A stretch of DNA of 7,279 bases from Candidatus Woesearchaeota archaeon. GTDB taxonomy: Archaea > Nanobdellota > Nanobdellia > Woesearchaeales > GW2011-AR4. Shown here in pieces: positions 1 through 4,962 of the stretch. The position numbers and the translations under genes were made by a program. Within the stretch, counting starts at the first letter, position 1. Each line of letters starts with the position of its first letter. The notes below the pieces were generated by a model. The model was not told the origin of the DNA, did not search any database, and saw nothing but the letters and a program-made list of their open reading frames with translations. The DNA lies in contig DUHN01000081.1 in NCBI GenBank assembly GCA_013330825.1, forward strand, positions 1-7,279. The letters run 5' to 3'.

Positions 1-46
1 TTCTCCCGCGCTTAAGTGAACGGTCTCGCAATTACGCACCATAACG

Positions 47-55
47 TTTAAAAAA
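47..55 (+). promoter_or_regulatory. TATA box of the 77-1443 gene pair
   Basis: TTTAAAAAA; the first A after the T run (50) is 27 nt before the ATG at 77. No Shine-Dalgarno sequence lies before the ATG, so transcription probably starts at or next to the A of the start codon. The 12-mer TTAAAAAACACT (48-59) recurs exactly in the promoter of the minus-strand gene that starts at 3856. Bases 1-46 show no gene that I can support. Confidence 0.7.
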
Positions 56-76
56 CACTTCCCGCTCTTACCGCGA

Positions 77-676
77 ATGGCAAAGGAATACATCCCGAAG
101 GGGCAGAAGAAGAAGCGCAACTGGCTCGCGCTCGCCTTCCTGGTCTTCATGGTCATCGGCATGTCGTCCGGCTTCGTGTTCTTCGGCTTCGGCAGCGACA
201 CCAAGAGGACCTTCAACGGCCACGCGTTCAACTACCGGGGAGACCATTGGGAAACCAAGGTCAACGGCGCCGTCGCGGCGTTCACCTACCCGCCGGAGAG
301 CGTGACCCTCATGAGCATGCCGCCGGAGGCGGCCCAGCTCCTCAGCGGTAAGATTCAGCTCGACACCACCTCCTACGCCAACGACACCCTCAGGGATGCC
401 ATTGCCCTCTCGCAATACCAGCTCGGCCTGGTGCTGGCCGCGTACAACGTCTACGTGCGCCCGGGCTACACGTCCAACGACACCTCCTTCGCAGCGCAAT
501 TCCCCCCCATCACCTGCGGCACCGCGACATCATTCGTCCCTGTCATCTATTTCACGTCAGCCAACCAGACCGCTGCCCATGTCGAAGGCAACTGCCTCAT
601 CATCCAGGCTGCAACCGCCCAGGACATGATCCTCATGAAGGACCGGCTGCTTTACGCCATGCTCGGCATCGCATGA
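77..676 (+). CDS. Membrane-anchored protein of unknown function, paralogue of the next gene
   Basis: 199 residues; I cannot assign a function. A lysine/arginine-rich N terminus (residues 8-14) precedes one hydrophobic span (about 16-38). By the positive-inside rule the tail is cytoplasmic and the roughly 160-residue rest faces outward. The outer part has possible N-glycosylation sites (NDT twice, NQT at 163) and exactly two cysteines, Cys147 in PITCGT and Cys173 in GNCLII, 26 residues apart, which could form a disulfide. The C terminus (DRLLYAMLGI) matches the end of the next gene product (DRVLYKFYNIMG), as does the Cys-bearing block, so the two are tandem paralogues. The start is set by the TATA box 27 nt upstream and by the basic segment directly after it. 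The stop overlaps the next start (ATGA at 673-676). Similar short membrane-anchored proteins are, from memory, common in DPANN archaea; that is recollection, not shown here. Confidence 0.85.
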   Translation: MAKEYIPKGQKKKRNWLALAFLVFMVIGMSSGFVFFGFGSDTKRTFNGHAFNYRGDHWETKVNGAVAAFTYPPESVTLMSMPPEAAQLLSGKIQLDTTSYANDTLRDAIALSQYQLGLVLAAYNVYVRPGYTSNDTSFAAQFPPITCGTATSFVPVIYFTSANQTAAHVEGNCLIIQAATAQDMILMKDRLLYAMLGIA

Positions 677-1443
677 TTATGGAACAGAAAACAGGAGGGC
701 AGGAATCAGGAAATCACCATACGCATGCCCCTCCTTCCCATCCCCATTCCGGACAGGACCCTTCTCCAGAGCAGCATACGCCGGAGGACAGCAGGCGCTC
801 AACCACCATCCTCCTCATCGCCATCGCCGTCATCGTCATGTTCACCGCGTCCTTCTTCGCCTTCGGCTACTTCCGCTCCCATCAGCGCCCCCTCACCATC
901 GAGGAGCTGCACAATCTCGACTTTCAGGGCAAGCTGGAGAAGAGCGAAGGCTACATCTACCACGGCGTTTACAGCTTCGTCAAGGTGGACGGCTTCTGGT
1001 ACACTGCATTGCAGTCGCAGTCCGGCCTCTCCCAGTATTCCTTCGCCTTCCGCTACTCTCCCGAGGAATTGGAACGCCTCCCGGTCAGCGGTGCCCTCGA
1101 CACCGCGTCGTTCAACAACGCCTCGGAGTATTACATCACCTTCAACCCCGTGGCGGAGAACCTGTCCTACACCGTGCTCGCGGTGAACGACTACAACCAG
1201 CACATGCTCAATGCGTTCAGCAAGGTCCCCGTCGCGGCGTGCGACCGGAACGAGACCATTGCCTGCGAAACGCGCCCCATCGTCACCTGCGGCAGCACGA
1301 CAGGCGTGGTGGTCTACATCAGGGACGCGGACACCTCGGGAGTCGTGTTCCGCGGCAAGTGCATCACCATCTCCGGCAGGGGATTTGACCAGGTGAAGGG
1401 CGTGGACAGGGTATTGTATAAGTTCTACAATATCATGGGGTGA
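673..1443 (+). CDS. Membrane-anchored protein with His/Pro-rich cytoplasmic tail, unknown function
   Basis: 256 residues, function unknown. Residues 1-42 form a hydrophilic tail rich in His, Pro and Ser (for example HHTHAPPSHPH), which could bind metal or simply be disordered. One membrane span follows (about 43-66), then an outward domain with sequons (NAS, NLS, NET). Cys206 (IVTCGST) and Cys230 (GKCITI) match Cys147 and Cys173 of the upstream paralogue; an additional pair, Cys190 and Cys198, is unique to this copy. The end DRVLYKFYNIMG matches DRLLYAMLGI of the paralogue. The start overlaps the upstream stop as ATGA, indicating a translationally coupled two-gene operon; a second in-frame ATG at 679 is possible, since no ribosome binding site separates the two. 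The paralogues may form a heteromer (inference). The end is followed by the folded element at 1450-1635. Confidence 0.85.
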   Translation: MIMEQKTGGQESGNHHTHAPPSHPHSGQDPSPEQHTPEDSRRSTTILLIAIAVIVMFTASFFAFGYFRSHQRPLTIEELHNLDFQGKLEKSEGYIYHGVYSFVKVDGFWYTALQSQSGLSQYSFAFRYSPEELERLPVSGALDTASFNNASEYYITFNPVAENLSYTVLAVNDYNQHMLNAFSKVPVAACDRNETIACETRPIVTCGSTTGVVVYIRDADTSGVVFRGKCITISGRGFDQVKGVDRVLYKFYNIMG

Positions 1444-1449
1444 CCAGAT

Positions 1450-1635
1450 GGTGAACGCCTCATTTCATTCGGGGCAGCACCGACTCGCTCTTTGCTGTCA
1501 AGATTTGCATCGACACTCCCCGCAGTCCACGCAGTGGATGCCGGAAGCTCGCTTCCGGGCAGGGGCGTCCCCCTGCCGATTTGCCGTTTGCATCGCTGCA
1601 CCGCTCGTGCATTGGCGCTGCCCTTCGCGTTCACC
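1450..1635. repeat. Folded 186-bp intergenic element with complementary ends (structured RNA or palindromic repeat)
   Basis: The gap 1444-1640 holds no convincing gene. Its ends are complementary: GGTGAACGC (1450-1458) pairs with GCGTTCACC (1627-1635). Nested inside, GGGCAGC (1472-1478) pairs with GCTGCCC (1617-1623), continuing after one A-C mismatch with about four more pairs (1480-1483 with 1612-1615, one of them G-U). The interior has four hairpins: TCCAC/GTGGA (1526-1538), CCGGAAG/CTTCCGG (1541-1558), GCAGGGG/CCCCTGC (1559-1576, directly abutting the previous stem) and TGCAC/GTGCA (1597-1611). TTTGCATCG occurs twice in the same orientation (1504-1512 and 1587-1595). No T run follows the stems, so a standard terminator is unlikely. 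It could be a noncoding RNA, a structured leader of the next gene, or a dispersed MITE-like element. No clear target duplication was seen. Confidence 0.6.
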
Positions 1636-1640
1636 CTAAC

Positions 1641-2231
1641 ATGCCCCACTACTACTCAGGGAAGCAGGACTCCGCATTCAGGCCAAGGACGATAGCCTCT
1701 TTCTTCCGCGGCAGGGAGTTCACCTTCCGCTCGGCCTCAGGCGTCTTCTCCAAGGACAGGGTGGACAGGGGGACATCATTGCTGGCGGAAGCCATGCTCG
1801 TCACCAAGGGAGACAAGGCGCTGGACATCGGCTGCGGCATCGGCATTCTGGGCATCGTCGCTTCTTCTTTGGGAGCCAGCGTGACGATGACGGATGTCAA
1901 TGAGCGGGCCATTGCCCTGTCAAGAAAGAACGTTGCAATCAATGATGCTGAGCATGCCAGCGTTGTCATGAGCGACCTCTACACCAGCATTGCCGATGAC
2001 GATTTTGATGCCATCCTCTCCAACCCTCCCCAGAGCGCGGGAAAAGACGTCTGCTTCGCCATCATCGAAGGCGCGCTTCCCCGCCTGAAGAAAGGCGGCA
2101 CATTGCAGCTCGTTGCGCGGCCCAACAAGGGAGGCAAGACCCTGGCCAGGAGGATGGAGGAAGTGTTCGGGAATGTATCTGTTATCGCCAAGAAATCAGG
2201 ATTTGCCGTCTATATGAGCAGGAAGCTCTAG
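1641..2231 (+). CDS. MJ0882/RsmC-like class I SAM-dependent methyltransferase
   Basis: 196 residues, the usual size of the archaeal single-domain 'methyltransferase small' family typified by MJ0882 and related to the catalytic domain of bacterial RsmC. The SAM-binding motif I is LDIGCGIGI (61-69), the acidic residue ending strand 2 is Asp85 (MTDVNERA), and the catalytic NPP motif is at 128-130 (SNPPQSAGK), typical of enzymes that methylate exocyclic amino groups of nucleic acid bases. The C-terminal part (VFGNVSVIAKKSGFAVYMSRK) fits the same family. The likely substrate is a guanine in rRNA or tRNA, but this is family inference. The ATG at 1641 (MPHYYS) is chosen because upstream in-frame codons, including a TTG at 1581, lie inside the folded element and encode no family-like sequence. 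Unlike the neighbours, it has neither a TATA box 27 nt upstream nor a ribosome binding site. Its TAG stop overlaps that of the convergent gene. Confidence 0.88.
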   Translation: MPHYYSGKQDSAFRPRTIASFFRGREFTFRSASGVFSKDRVDRGTSLLAEAMLVTKGDKALDIGCGIGILGIVASSLGASVTMTDVNERAIALSRKNVAINDAEHASVVMSDLYTSIADDDFDAILSNPPQSAGKDVCFAIIEGALPRLKKGGTLQLVARPNKGGKTLARRMEEVFGNVSVIAKKSGFAVYMSRKL

Positions 2232-2581
2232 AGCTGCTGCACCCCTTCTTTCGTCAGCGCCACCAGCCGGACGCCGACGCCCAGCTTCAGCAATGCCGCC
2301 AGGACGCACATGTGCTCCTTCCCGGTGCCCGACACCATGTTCAGCCCCGTTTCGAAGTCGGTGAGGTAGGGCCTCAGCGCGGGAGTGAGGTGCGTGATGA
2401 TGTCCACGGCCGGCTGCTCGGAATCGATGATGACTGTCCTGAACCCCTTCTGCGCGGCGAACCTCCTAGCGCACATCTTATCAGTCACAATGACGATGCT
2501 CTTCCACTCCCCGCGCTCGACCAGCTTGCGGATGTGGCTCCACGTGTCTTCCGGCTCGAACACCAGGCAGATGAGGTCCAT
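2228..2581 (-). CDS. Small stand-alone CARF-like Rossmann protein
   Basis: 117 residues, soluble, no membrane span. Alternating strands and helices (MDLICLVF at 1-8, IVIVTD near 29-34, TVIID near 49-53, VRLVALT at 104-110) suggest a Rossmann-like fold. The key segment is NMVSGTGKEHM (81-91) followed by a helix (CVLAALLKLG); this resembles the N-x-(T/S)-G-(G/T)-x-K-x-M signature of CARF domains, which bind cyclic oligoadenylates or other nucleotide ligands in CRISPR-linked sensors. No effector domain (HEPN, HTH, nuclease) is fused and no CRISPR locus is in view, so the ligand and role are unknown. The start at 2581 is chosen over an in-frame ATG at 2620 because AATAAAAA (2604-2611) lies 27 nt upstream and the longer start would be inside that promoter. 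It converges on the methyltransferase gene with overlapping stops (CTAG, 2228-2231). CARF assignment is moderate; gene reality is firm. Confidence 0.75.
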   Translation of the reverse strand: MDLICLVFEPEDTWSHIRKLVERGEWKSIVIVTDKMCARRFAAQKGFRTVIIDSEQPAVDIITHLTPALRPYLTDFETGLNMVSGTGKEHMCVLAALLKLGVGVRLVALTKEGVQQL

Positions 2582-2603
2582 GCCCCCATGATCGTTCGGA
2601 GGC

Positions 2604-2611
2604 TTTTTATT
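2604..2611 (-). promoter_or_regulatory. TATA box of the CARF-like gene
   Basis: Reads AATAAAAA on the minus strand; the first A after the T (2608) is 27 nt before the ATG whose A is at 2581. It decides the start of the gene and predicts a leaderless transcript. It forms one half of a divergent promoter region shared with the gene at 2696. Confidence 0.65.
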
Positions 2612-2666
2612 CTTTTGCACCTGATGTCCAGTGCTGGGAAAAGACAGTCATCAAAACCAAAAAACA

Positions 2667-2674
2667 TTAAATAA
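2667..2674 (+). promoter_or_regulatory. TATA box of the M50 protease-like gene
   Basis: TTAAATAA; the first A of the AAA (2669) is 27 nt before the ATG at 2696. It favours that ATG over the upstream TTG at 2678, which would lie only a few bases after the TATA box and ahead of the predicted transcript start. Confidence 0.7.
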
Positions 2675-2695
2675 CGGTTGAAATACCTTGTTCCC

Positions 2696-3268
2696 ATGGC
2701 CCTGCTTTCCATCCGGGAAATCGCCGACATCGCCATCATGACGGCCGCGCTGGGCTTCATCTTCTCGGGCATGTTCCAGTCCTACAGCAGGAAGCATGAC
2801 TACGATCCCCTCACCCATTACCGGAGCGGGTTCGACTGGGAGGCGTTCCGCTTCGCCGCATACGTGACCGCGCCCGCCATCATCCTGCACGAGTTCGGCC
2901 ACAAGTTCGTGGCCATGGCCTTCGGCGTCAGCGCGGTCTTCCACGCCGCCTACACGTGGCTGGCCATCGGGGTGGTCATGAAGCTGCTCAGCTTCCCCTT
3001 CATCTTCTTCGTCCCGGCATTCGTGACGCATGCTTCTGTCGGAGCGCTTGCGGACAGCCTTATCGCGTTCTCCGGGCCCGCGGTCAACCTCGTCCTGTGG
3101 CTCGGCGCGTGGCTCATCCACCGGCAGAGGCTCATGGACAAAAGATACGGCAACGGCCTTCTCCTCACGGCCAAAATCAACATGCTGCTCTTCATCTTCA
3201 ACATGCTGCCCATCCCCGGCTTTGACGGCTTCCGCTTCTTTTTGGGGTTGGTGGGGGCGTTCCTCTGA
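2696..3268 (+). CDS. M50 (site-2 protease-like) membrane zinc metalloprotease homologue
   Basis: 190 residues, strongly hydrophobic with several membrane spans. The zinc-binding motif HEFGH is at residues 65-69, inside a hydrophobic segment (APAIILHEFGHKFVAMAFG). The second M50 hallmark, supplying the third zinc ligand, is LPIPGFDG with Asp177 near the C terminus; the family form is NxxPxPxxDG and Asn169 is present. Both motifs are intact, so an active intramembrane protease is plausible. The family cleaves membrane-embedded substrates, often anchored regulators. The protein is a compact core: no PDZ or CBS domain is attached. Its substrate cannot be read from context; the nearby membrane-anchored proteins are candidates only by proximity. 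The start is set by a TATA box 27 nt upstream. It is divergent from the CARF-like gene and followed by a short T run (3309-3313). Confidence 0.88.
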   Translation: MALLSIREIADIAIMTAALGFIFSGMFQSYSRKHDYDPLTHYRSGFDWEAFRFAAYVTAPAIILHEFGHKFVAMAFGVSAVFHAAYTWLAIGVVMKLLSFPFIFFVPAFVTHASVGALADSLIAFSGPAVNLVLWLGAWLIHRQRLMDKRYGNGLLLTAKINMLLFIFNMLPIPGFDGFRFFLGLVGAFL

Positions 3269-3308
3269 AGAGTTCATATTACCTATTGAATAGTCTGCTC
3301 ACTTTGCC

Positions 3309-3313
3309 TTTTT
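3309..3313 (+). terminator. Possible poly-T terminator after the M50-like gene
   Basis: A run of five T in a T-rich stretch (TTTGCCTTTTTC, 3303-3314) about 40 nt after the stop codon, before the convergent gene ends at 3329. Archaeal transcription typically stops at T-rich tracts without needing a hairpin. A five-T run is weak evidence on its own. Confidence 0.3.
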
Positions 3314-3328
3314 CACAATGTCAAAGTT

Positions 3329-3562
3329 TTATTGAAGAATCCTTTCCAATGTTGGCCCGATCGCCGGGTATGATGCCAGGCCAGCAATTAACGTTATCAT
3401 CAAGGTATGATAGTGATATTGGGTCCAATCATTGATCCTAGGACTGGCAGGATTAGCCTGATAATAATCCATATTCCTCCTGAAATGAGGAATGGCACCT
3501 ATCAAAGGCACATAATCAACTCCTTTGATTTGGTATGTCTGGCTTGCTCCAAGGTGTTTCAT
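3329..3562 (-). CDS. Small protein of unknown function, A+T-rich gene
   Basis: 77 residues, not recognised. The N-terminal two thirds are hydrophilic and rich in aromatic residues (YQIKGVDYVPLIGAIPHFRR, then NMDYYQ and YHYH); the C-terminal third (about 53-72, LMITLIAGLASYPAIG) is hydrophobic and may be a membrane-associated or buried helix. The gene is supported mainly by its promoter: a strong TATA box 26-28 nt before the ATG at 3562, within the last codons of the gene upstream on the same strand. Its base composition is visibly more A+T-rich than the adjacent 91-residue gene and the M50-like gene, which could mean later acquisition or weak selection. It is not obviously coupled by overlap to anything. 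A start further upstream is excluded because it would run into the promoter. Confidence 0.6.
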   Translation of the reverse strand: MKHLGASQTYQIKGVDYVPLIGAIPHFRRNMDYYQANPASPRINDWTQYHYHTLMITLIAGLASYPAIGPTLERILQ

Positions 3563-3580
3563 AATGCTTGGAAATGATTA

Positions 3581-3856
3581 TTATTTATATATTTTCTGCG
3601 GCCTCTCCTTGGGTGTGCTGCCTATGATGATCCGGTAGCCGATGACGCCGAGGATCATGCCGACGACTTCGAGCGAGATGAACATGATCATGGACACCGG
3701 CAGCCCTTGCGTGTACTGCTGCATCGCCTCGGGGTCGCCGATGACGTGCGCGGTCGGGAAGACGCTCTTCCCCTCGAGCGGAGTGGCCATGCTGAGGAAG
3801 ACGTAGAACAGGAACGCGACCGTTGCCCCGATGATGGCGCCGTTTTTGAGGGACAT
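3581..3856 (-). CDS. Small two-span membrane protein of unknown function
   Basis: 91 residues, not recognised. Two hydrophobic spans (about 6-25, AIIGATVAFLFYVFLSMA, and about 54-78, VSMIMFISLEVVGMILGVIG) flank an outward loop of about 30 residues (TPLEGKSVFPTAHVIGDPE). The C-terminal tail is basic (KERPQKIYK), so both ends should be cytoplasmic. The start at 3856 is set by GATTAAAAAAC on the minus strand, 28 nt upstream, and no ribosome binding site is present. Only 39 bp separate it from the stop of the gene upstream (3896), which must accommodate the entire promoter. The last codons (AAA ATA TAT AAA TAA) form the TATA box of the following gene. GC-rich, like the main set of genes here. Confidence 0.75.
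   Translation of the reverse strand: MSLKNGAIIGATVAFLFYVFLSMATPLEGKSVFPTAHVIGDPEAMQQYTQGLPVSMIMFISLEVVGMILGVIGYRIIIGSTPKERPQKIYK
3584..3592 (-). promoter_or_regulatory. TATA box of the 77-residue gene, inside the upstream coding sequence
   Basis: Minus strand reads ATATATAAA, 26-28 nt before the ATG at 3562 depending on alignment. It is made of the last sense codons of the gene ending at 3581, so coding and promoter function overlap. Confidence 0.65.
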
Positions 3857-3878
3857 GCGCTTCCTATAGGATGCAGTG

Positions 3879-3886
3879 TTTTTTAA
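3879..3886 (-). promoter_or_regulatory. TATA box of the 91-residue membrane protein gene
   Basis: Minus strand reads TTAAAAAA, first A (3884) 28 nt before the ATG whose A is at 3856. The surrounding TTAAAAAACACT is identical to the promoter at 48-59. It starts only about 10 bp after the stop codon of the gene ending at 3896. Confidence 0.65.
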
Positions 3887-3895
3887 TCTTTCGTC

Positions 3896-4780
3896 TTATG
3901 CCGCCTTATGTATGGGGAAATCCTGCCCGAATCCCCTATAGATGGTGGGGTGGGTATGGAACCAGTGATGGGGAGGATTGTCTTTTGGTATTGAAGGGAG
4001 CCTTTCCCCGTTTCTTTCCATCTCATTTAAAATGCGCTCTGACACGACGGCAATTTCTGTCTGGTGGTAATCAAATCCGGTCTTCACAAGCTTTCCATTT
4101 CCCCTGTTCTCTTGATCATATCTCTCCACCCTTCCCCTGATAGCCTGCACGTTATCCCGGTCATGGTATTTTTTTGGAAGGCGGGCAAAAGGGATGGTGT
4201 AGCCGGAATCAAGAGCCCCATACCTTTGATGCATGCCTATCACTCCACCAAAGTAAGGGGAGTAGGTACAGATATGGGGCAGGCCTTCAAGATAATTTTT
4301 CGTGAACCCGACAGTCTCCCCCACTTCATCCTTTCCATTCCTTTTGCCGCGCCGCGAAAGGATGTTGGTGATATCGACTAAGATGGCAGTGTCCGCATCC
4401 GACGGAGCCGCGCCCCATCTCCCCTCATTTGTCAATGCCCAGTAGTTCCTCGGCACATGCTCCAATTTGCCGCCAGTCTTTGCAATAACGATCTCCAGAA
4501 ACACAACAGGGATTTTTTCCTGCTCCAATGACTTCTCTTTTACAATCCAGTCCCCATCGTTCACATCGTAGGTCGCGATAAGCGGGGATTCAGAGGAGAT
4601 CCTCTGCGCAATGATGCCCTGCTCTACCGGCAGCATCCATCCCCAAGGCCCATCAACAATATCCGCAAGAAGGGGATGGTCAGCACGAGGAATGCCCTTC
4701 CCGACTTTTATGTCCAATGTTATATCGCTATGGACAGACCCCAACCGGTGCCCGTTAACAGGCATAACAATATCATTCAT
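3896..4780 (-). CDS. Soluble protein of unknown function, His-rich C terminus
   Basis: 294 residues, no membrane span or signal peptide, no family recognised. Visible landmarks: a Trp/Gly-rich early segment (DIVDGPWGWMLPVEQG, about 41-56), a strand-like hydrophobic block (IPVVFLEIVIAKTGG, near 89-103), an acidic block AAPSDADTAILVDI, and a histidine cluster near the C terminus (HHWFHTHP, residues 271-278, plus His291). The cluster could bind metal. HTHP recalls the HSHP of JAMM metalloproteases, but the Ser-x-x-Asp spacing does not fit and the position at the extreme C terminus is wrong, so I do not call it JAMM. Base composition is richer in A+T than the 91-residue gene, M50 and pyrG genes. 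The start at 4780 is set by a consensus TTTATATA box 27 nt upstream; the gene is divergent from pyrG. Confidence 0.75.
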   Translation of the reverse strand: MNDIVMPVNGHRLGSVHSDITLDIKVGKGIPRADHPLLADIVDGPWGWMLPVEQGIIAQRISSESPLIATYDVNDGDWIVKEKSLEQEKIPVVFLEIVIAKTGGKLEHVPRNYWALTNEGRWGAAPSDADTAILVDITNILSRRGKRNGKDEVGETVGFTKNYLEGLPHICTYSPYFGGVIGMHQRYGALDSGYTIPFARLPKKYHDRDNVQAIRGRVERYDQENRGNGKLVKTGFDYHQTEIAVVSERILNEMERNGERLPSIPKDNPPHHWFHTHPTIYRGFGQDFPIHKAA

Positions 4781-4802
4781 ATGAGGAGGTAAAACATCAA
4801 TC

Positions 4803-4810
4803 TATATAAA
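4803..4810 (-). promoter_or_regulatory. Consensus TATA box of the 294-residue gene
   Basis: Minus strand reads TTTATATA, a perfect archaeal box A, with its first A (4807) 27 nt before the ATG at 4780. Read on the plus strand the same bases (TATATAAA) are also TATA-like and point at a 17-codon ORF starting at 4837, but the spacing there fits less well. Confidence 0.75.
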
Positions 4811-4827
4811 TTTTTGCTTCGGAAGTA

Positions 4828-4837
4828 CTACCCACCA
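4828..4837 (+). repeat. 10-bp direct repeat CTACCCACCA, copy 1
   Basis: Exact match to 4918-4927, 90 bp away in the same orientation, in the divergent promoter region. This copy lies 18 bp beyond the TATA box of the minus-strand gene, i.e. upstream of that promoter. Possible regulator binding site. Confidence 0.5.
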
Positions 4838-4917
4838 TGTATTGGTTAATCCTCGGCTGCTCGGCTTTTATCTTCCGTCGAAGCACCTAAGACCACCAGC
4901 CACAGATTAAACAGAAC

Positions 4918-4927
4918 CTACCCACCA
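4918..4927 (+). repeat. 10-bp direct repeat CTACCCACCA, copy 2
   Basis: Exact match to 4828-4837. This copy ends 5 bp before the pyrG-side TATA box, overlapping or abutting the expected TFB recognition element, where a bound protein could block or assist preinitiation complex assembly. The 80 bp between the copies contain no gene I can support. Confidence 0.5.
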
Positions 4928-4932
4928 AAAAC

Positions 4933-4940
4933 TATAAATA
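4933..4940 (+). promoter_or_regulatory. TATA box of the pyrG transcript
   Basis: TATAAATA, preceded by an A-rich stretch. Applying the 27-nt spacing seen at the other promoters from A4936 places the transcript start at 4963, the A of an upstream ATG and not the pyrG ATG at 5016. The pyrG message would therefore carry 53 nt before its own start. Confidence 0.75.
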
Positions 4941-4962
4941 GTCCCTTCTTCGTTCCTTCTTA

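Noticed and set aside
1526..1576. Intrinsic transcription terminator for the 77-1443 operon
   Set aside because: The hairpins are strong but no T run follows them, and archaeal termination relies mainly on T tracts.
1450..1635. Integron attC recombination site
   Set aside because: The complementary ends contain AAC and GTT in the right places, but the outer boxes do not fit RYYYAAC/GTTRRRY, the unpaired stretches are very unequal (13 against 3 nt), the element is long, and no integrase gene is in view.
1581..1640. Longer methyltransferase starting at a TTG (1581)
   Set aside because: The extra 20 residues are encoded by the folded element, look unlike the family, and have no start signals; ATG 1641 opens a sequence of normal family length.
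1425..1649. Protein-coding ORFs on either strand in the 1444-1640 gap
   Set aside because: Both strands are open by virtue of high GC content; the translations are rich in Arg, Ser, Pro and Ala without recognisable domains, and the palindromic structure explains the sequence better.
2618..2620. Earlier ATG for the CARF-like gene
   Set aside because: It lies upstream of its own TATA box (2604-2611), so it would not be in the transcript; the added residues are polar and do not extend the fold.
2678..2680. TTG start for the M50-like gene
   Set aside because: It is only a few bases after the TATA box and ahead of the predicted transcript start; ATG 2696 has the standard spacing.
2651..3277. 208-residue minus-strand ORF across the M50-like gene
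   Set aside because: It is the antisense shadow of a gene with both M50 motifs intact and is composed of charged low-complexity sequence; the same reasoning excludes the antisense ORFs at 68-499, 799-1203, 5124-5558 and 6042-6662.
3896..3985. JAMM/MPN metalloprotease motif in the 294-residue protein (HTHP)
   Set aside because: The following Ser-x-x-Asp does not occur at the required spacing, and the motif is at the extreme C terminus, leaving no room for the rest of the domain.
3871..4140. 89-residue plus-strand ORF opposite the 294-residue gene
   Set aside because: No TATA box or ribosome binding site at a fitting distance and no recognisable domain; the opposite strand has a consensus promoter and a longer, better composed protein.
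4838..4930. tRNA or other known RNA gene in the pyrG intergenic region
   Set aside because: No cloverleaf, T-loop consensus or sustained pairing was found on either strand; only the 10-bp repeat stands out.
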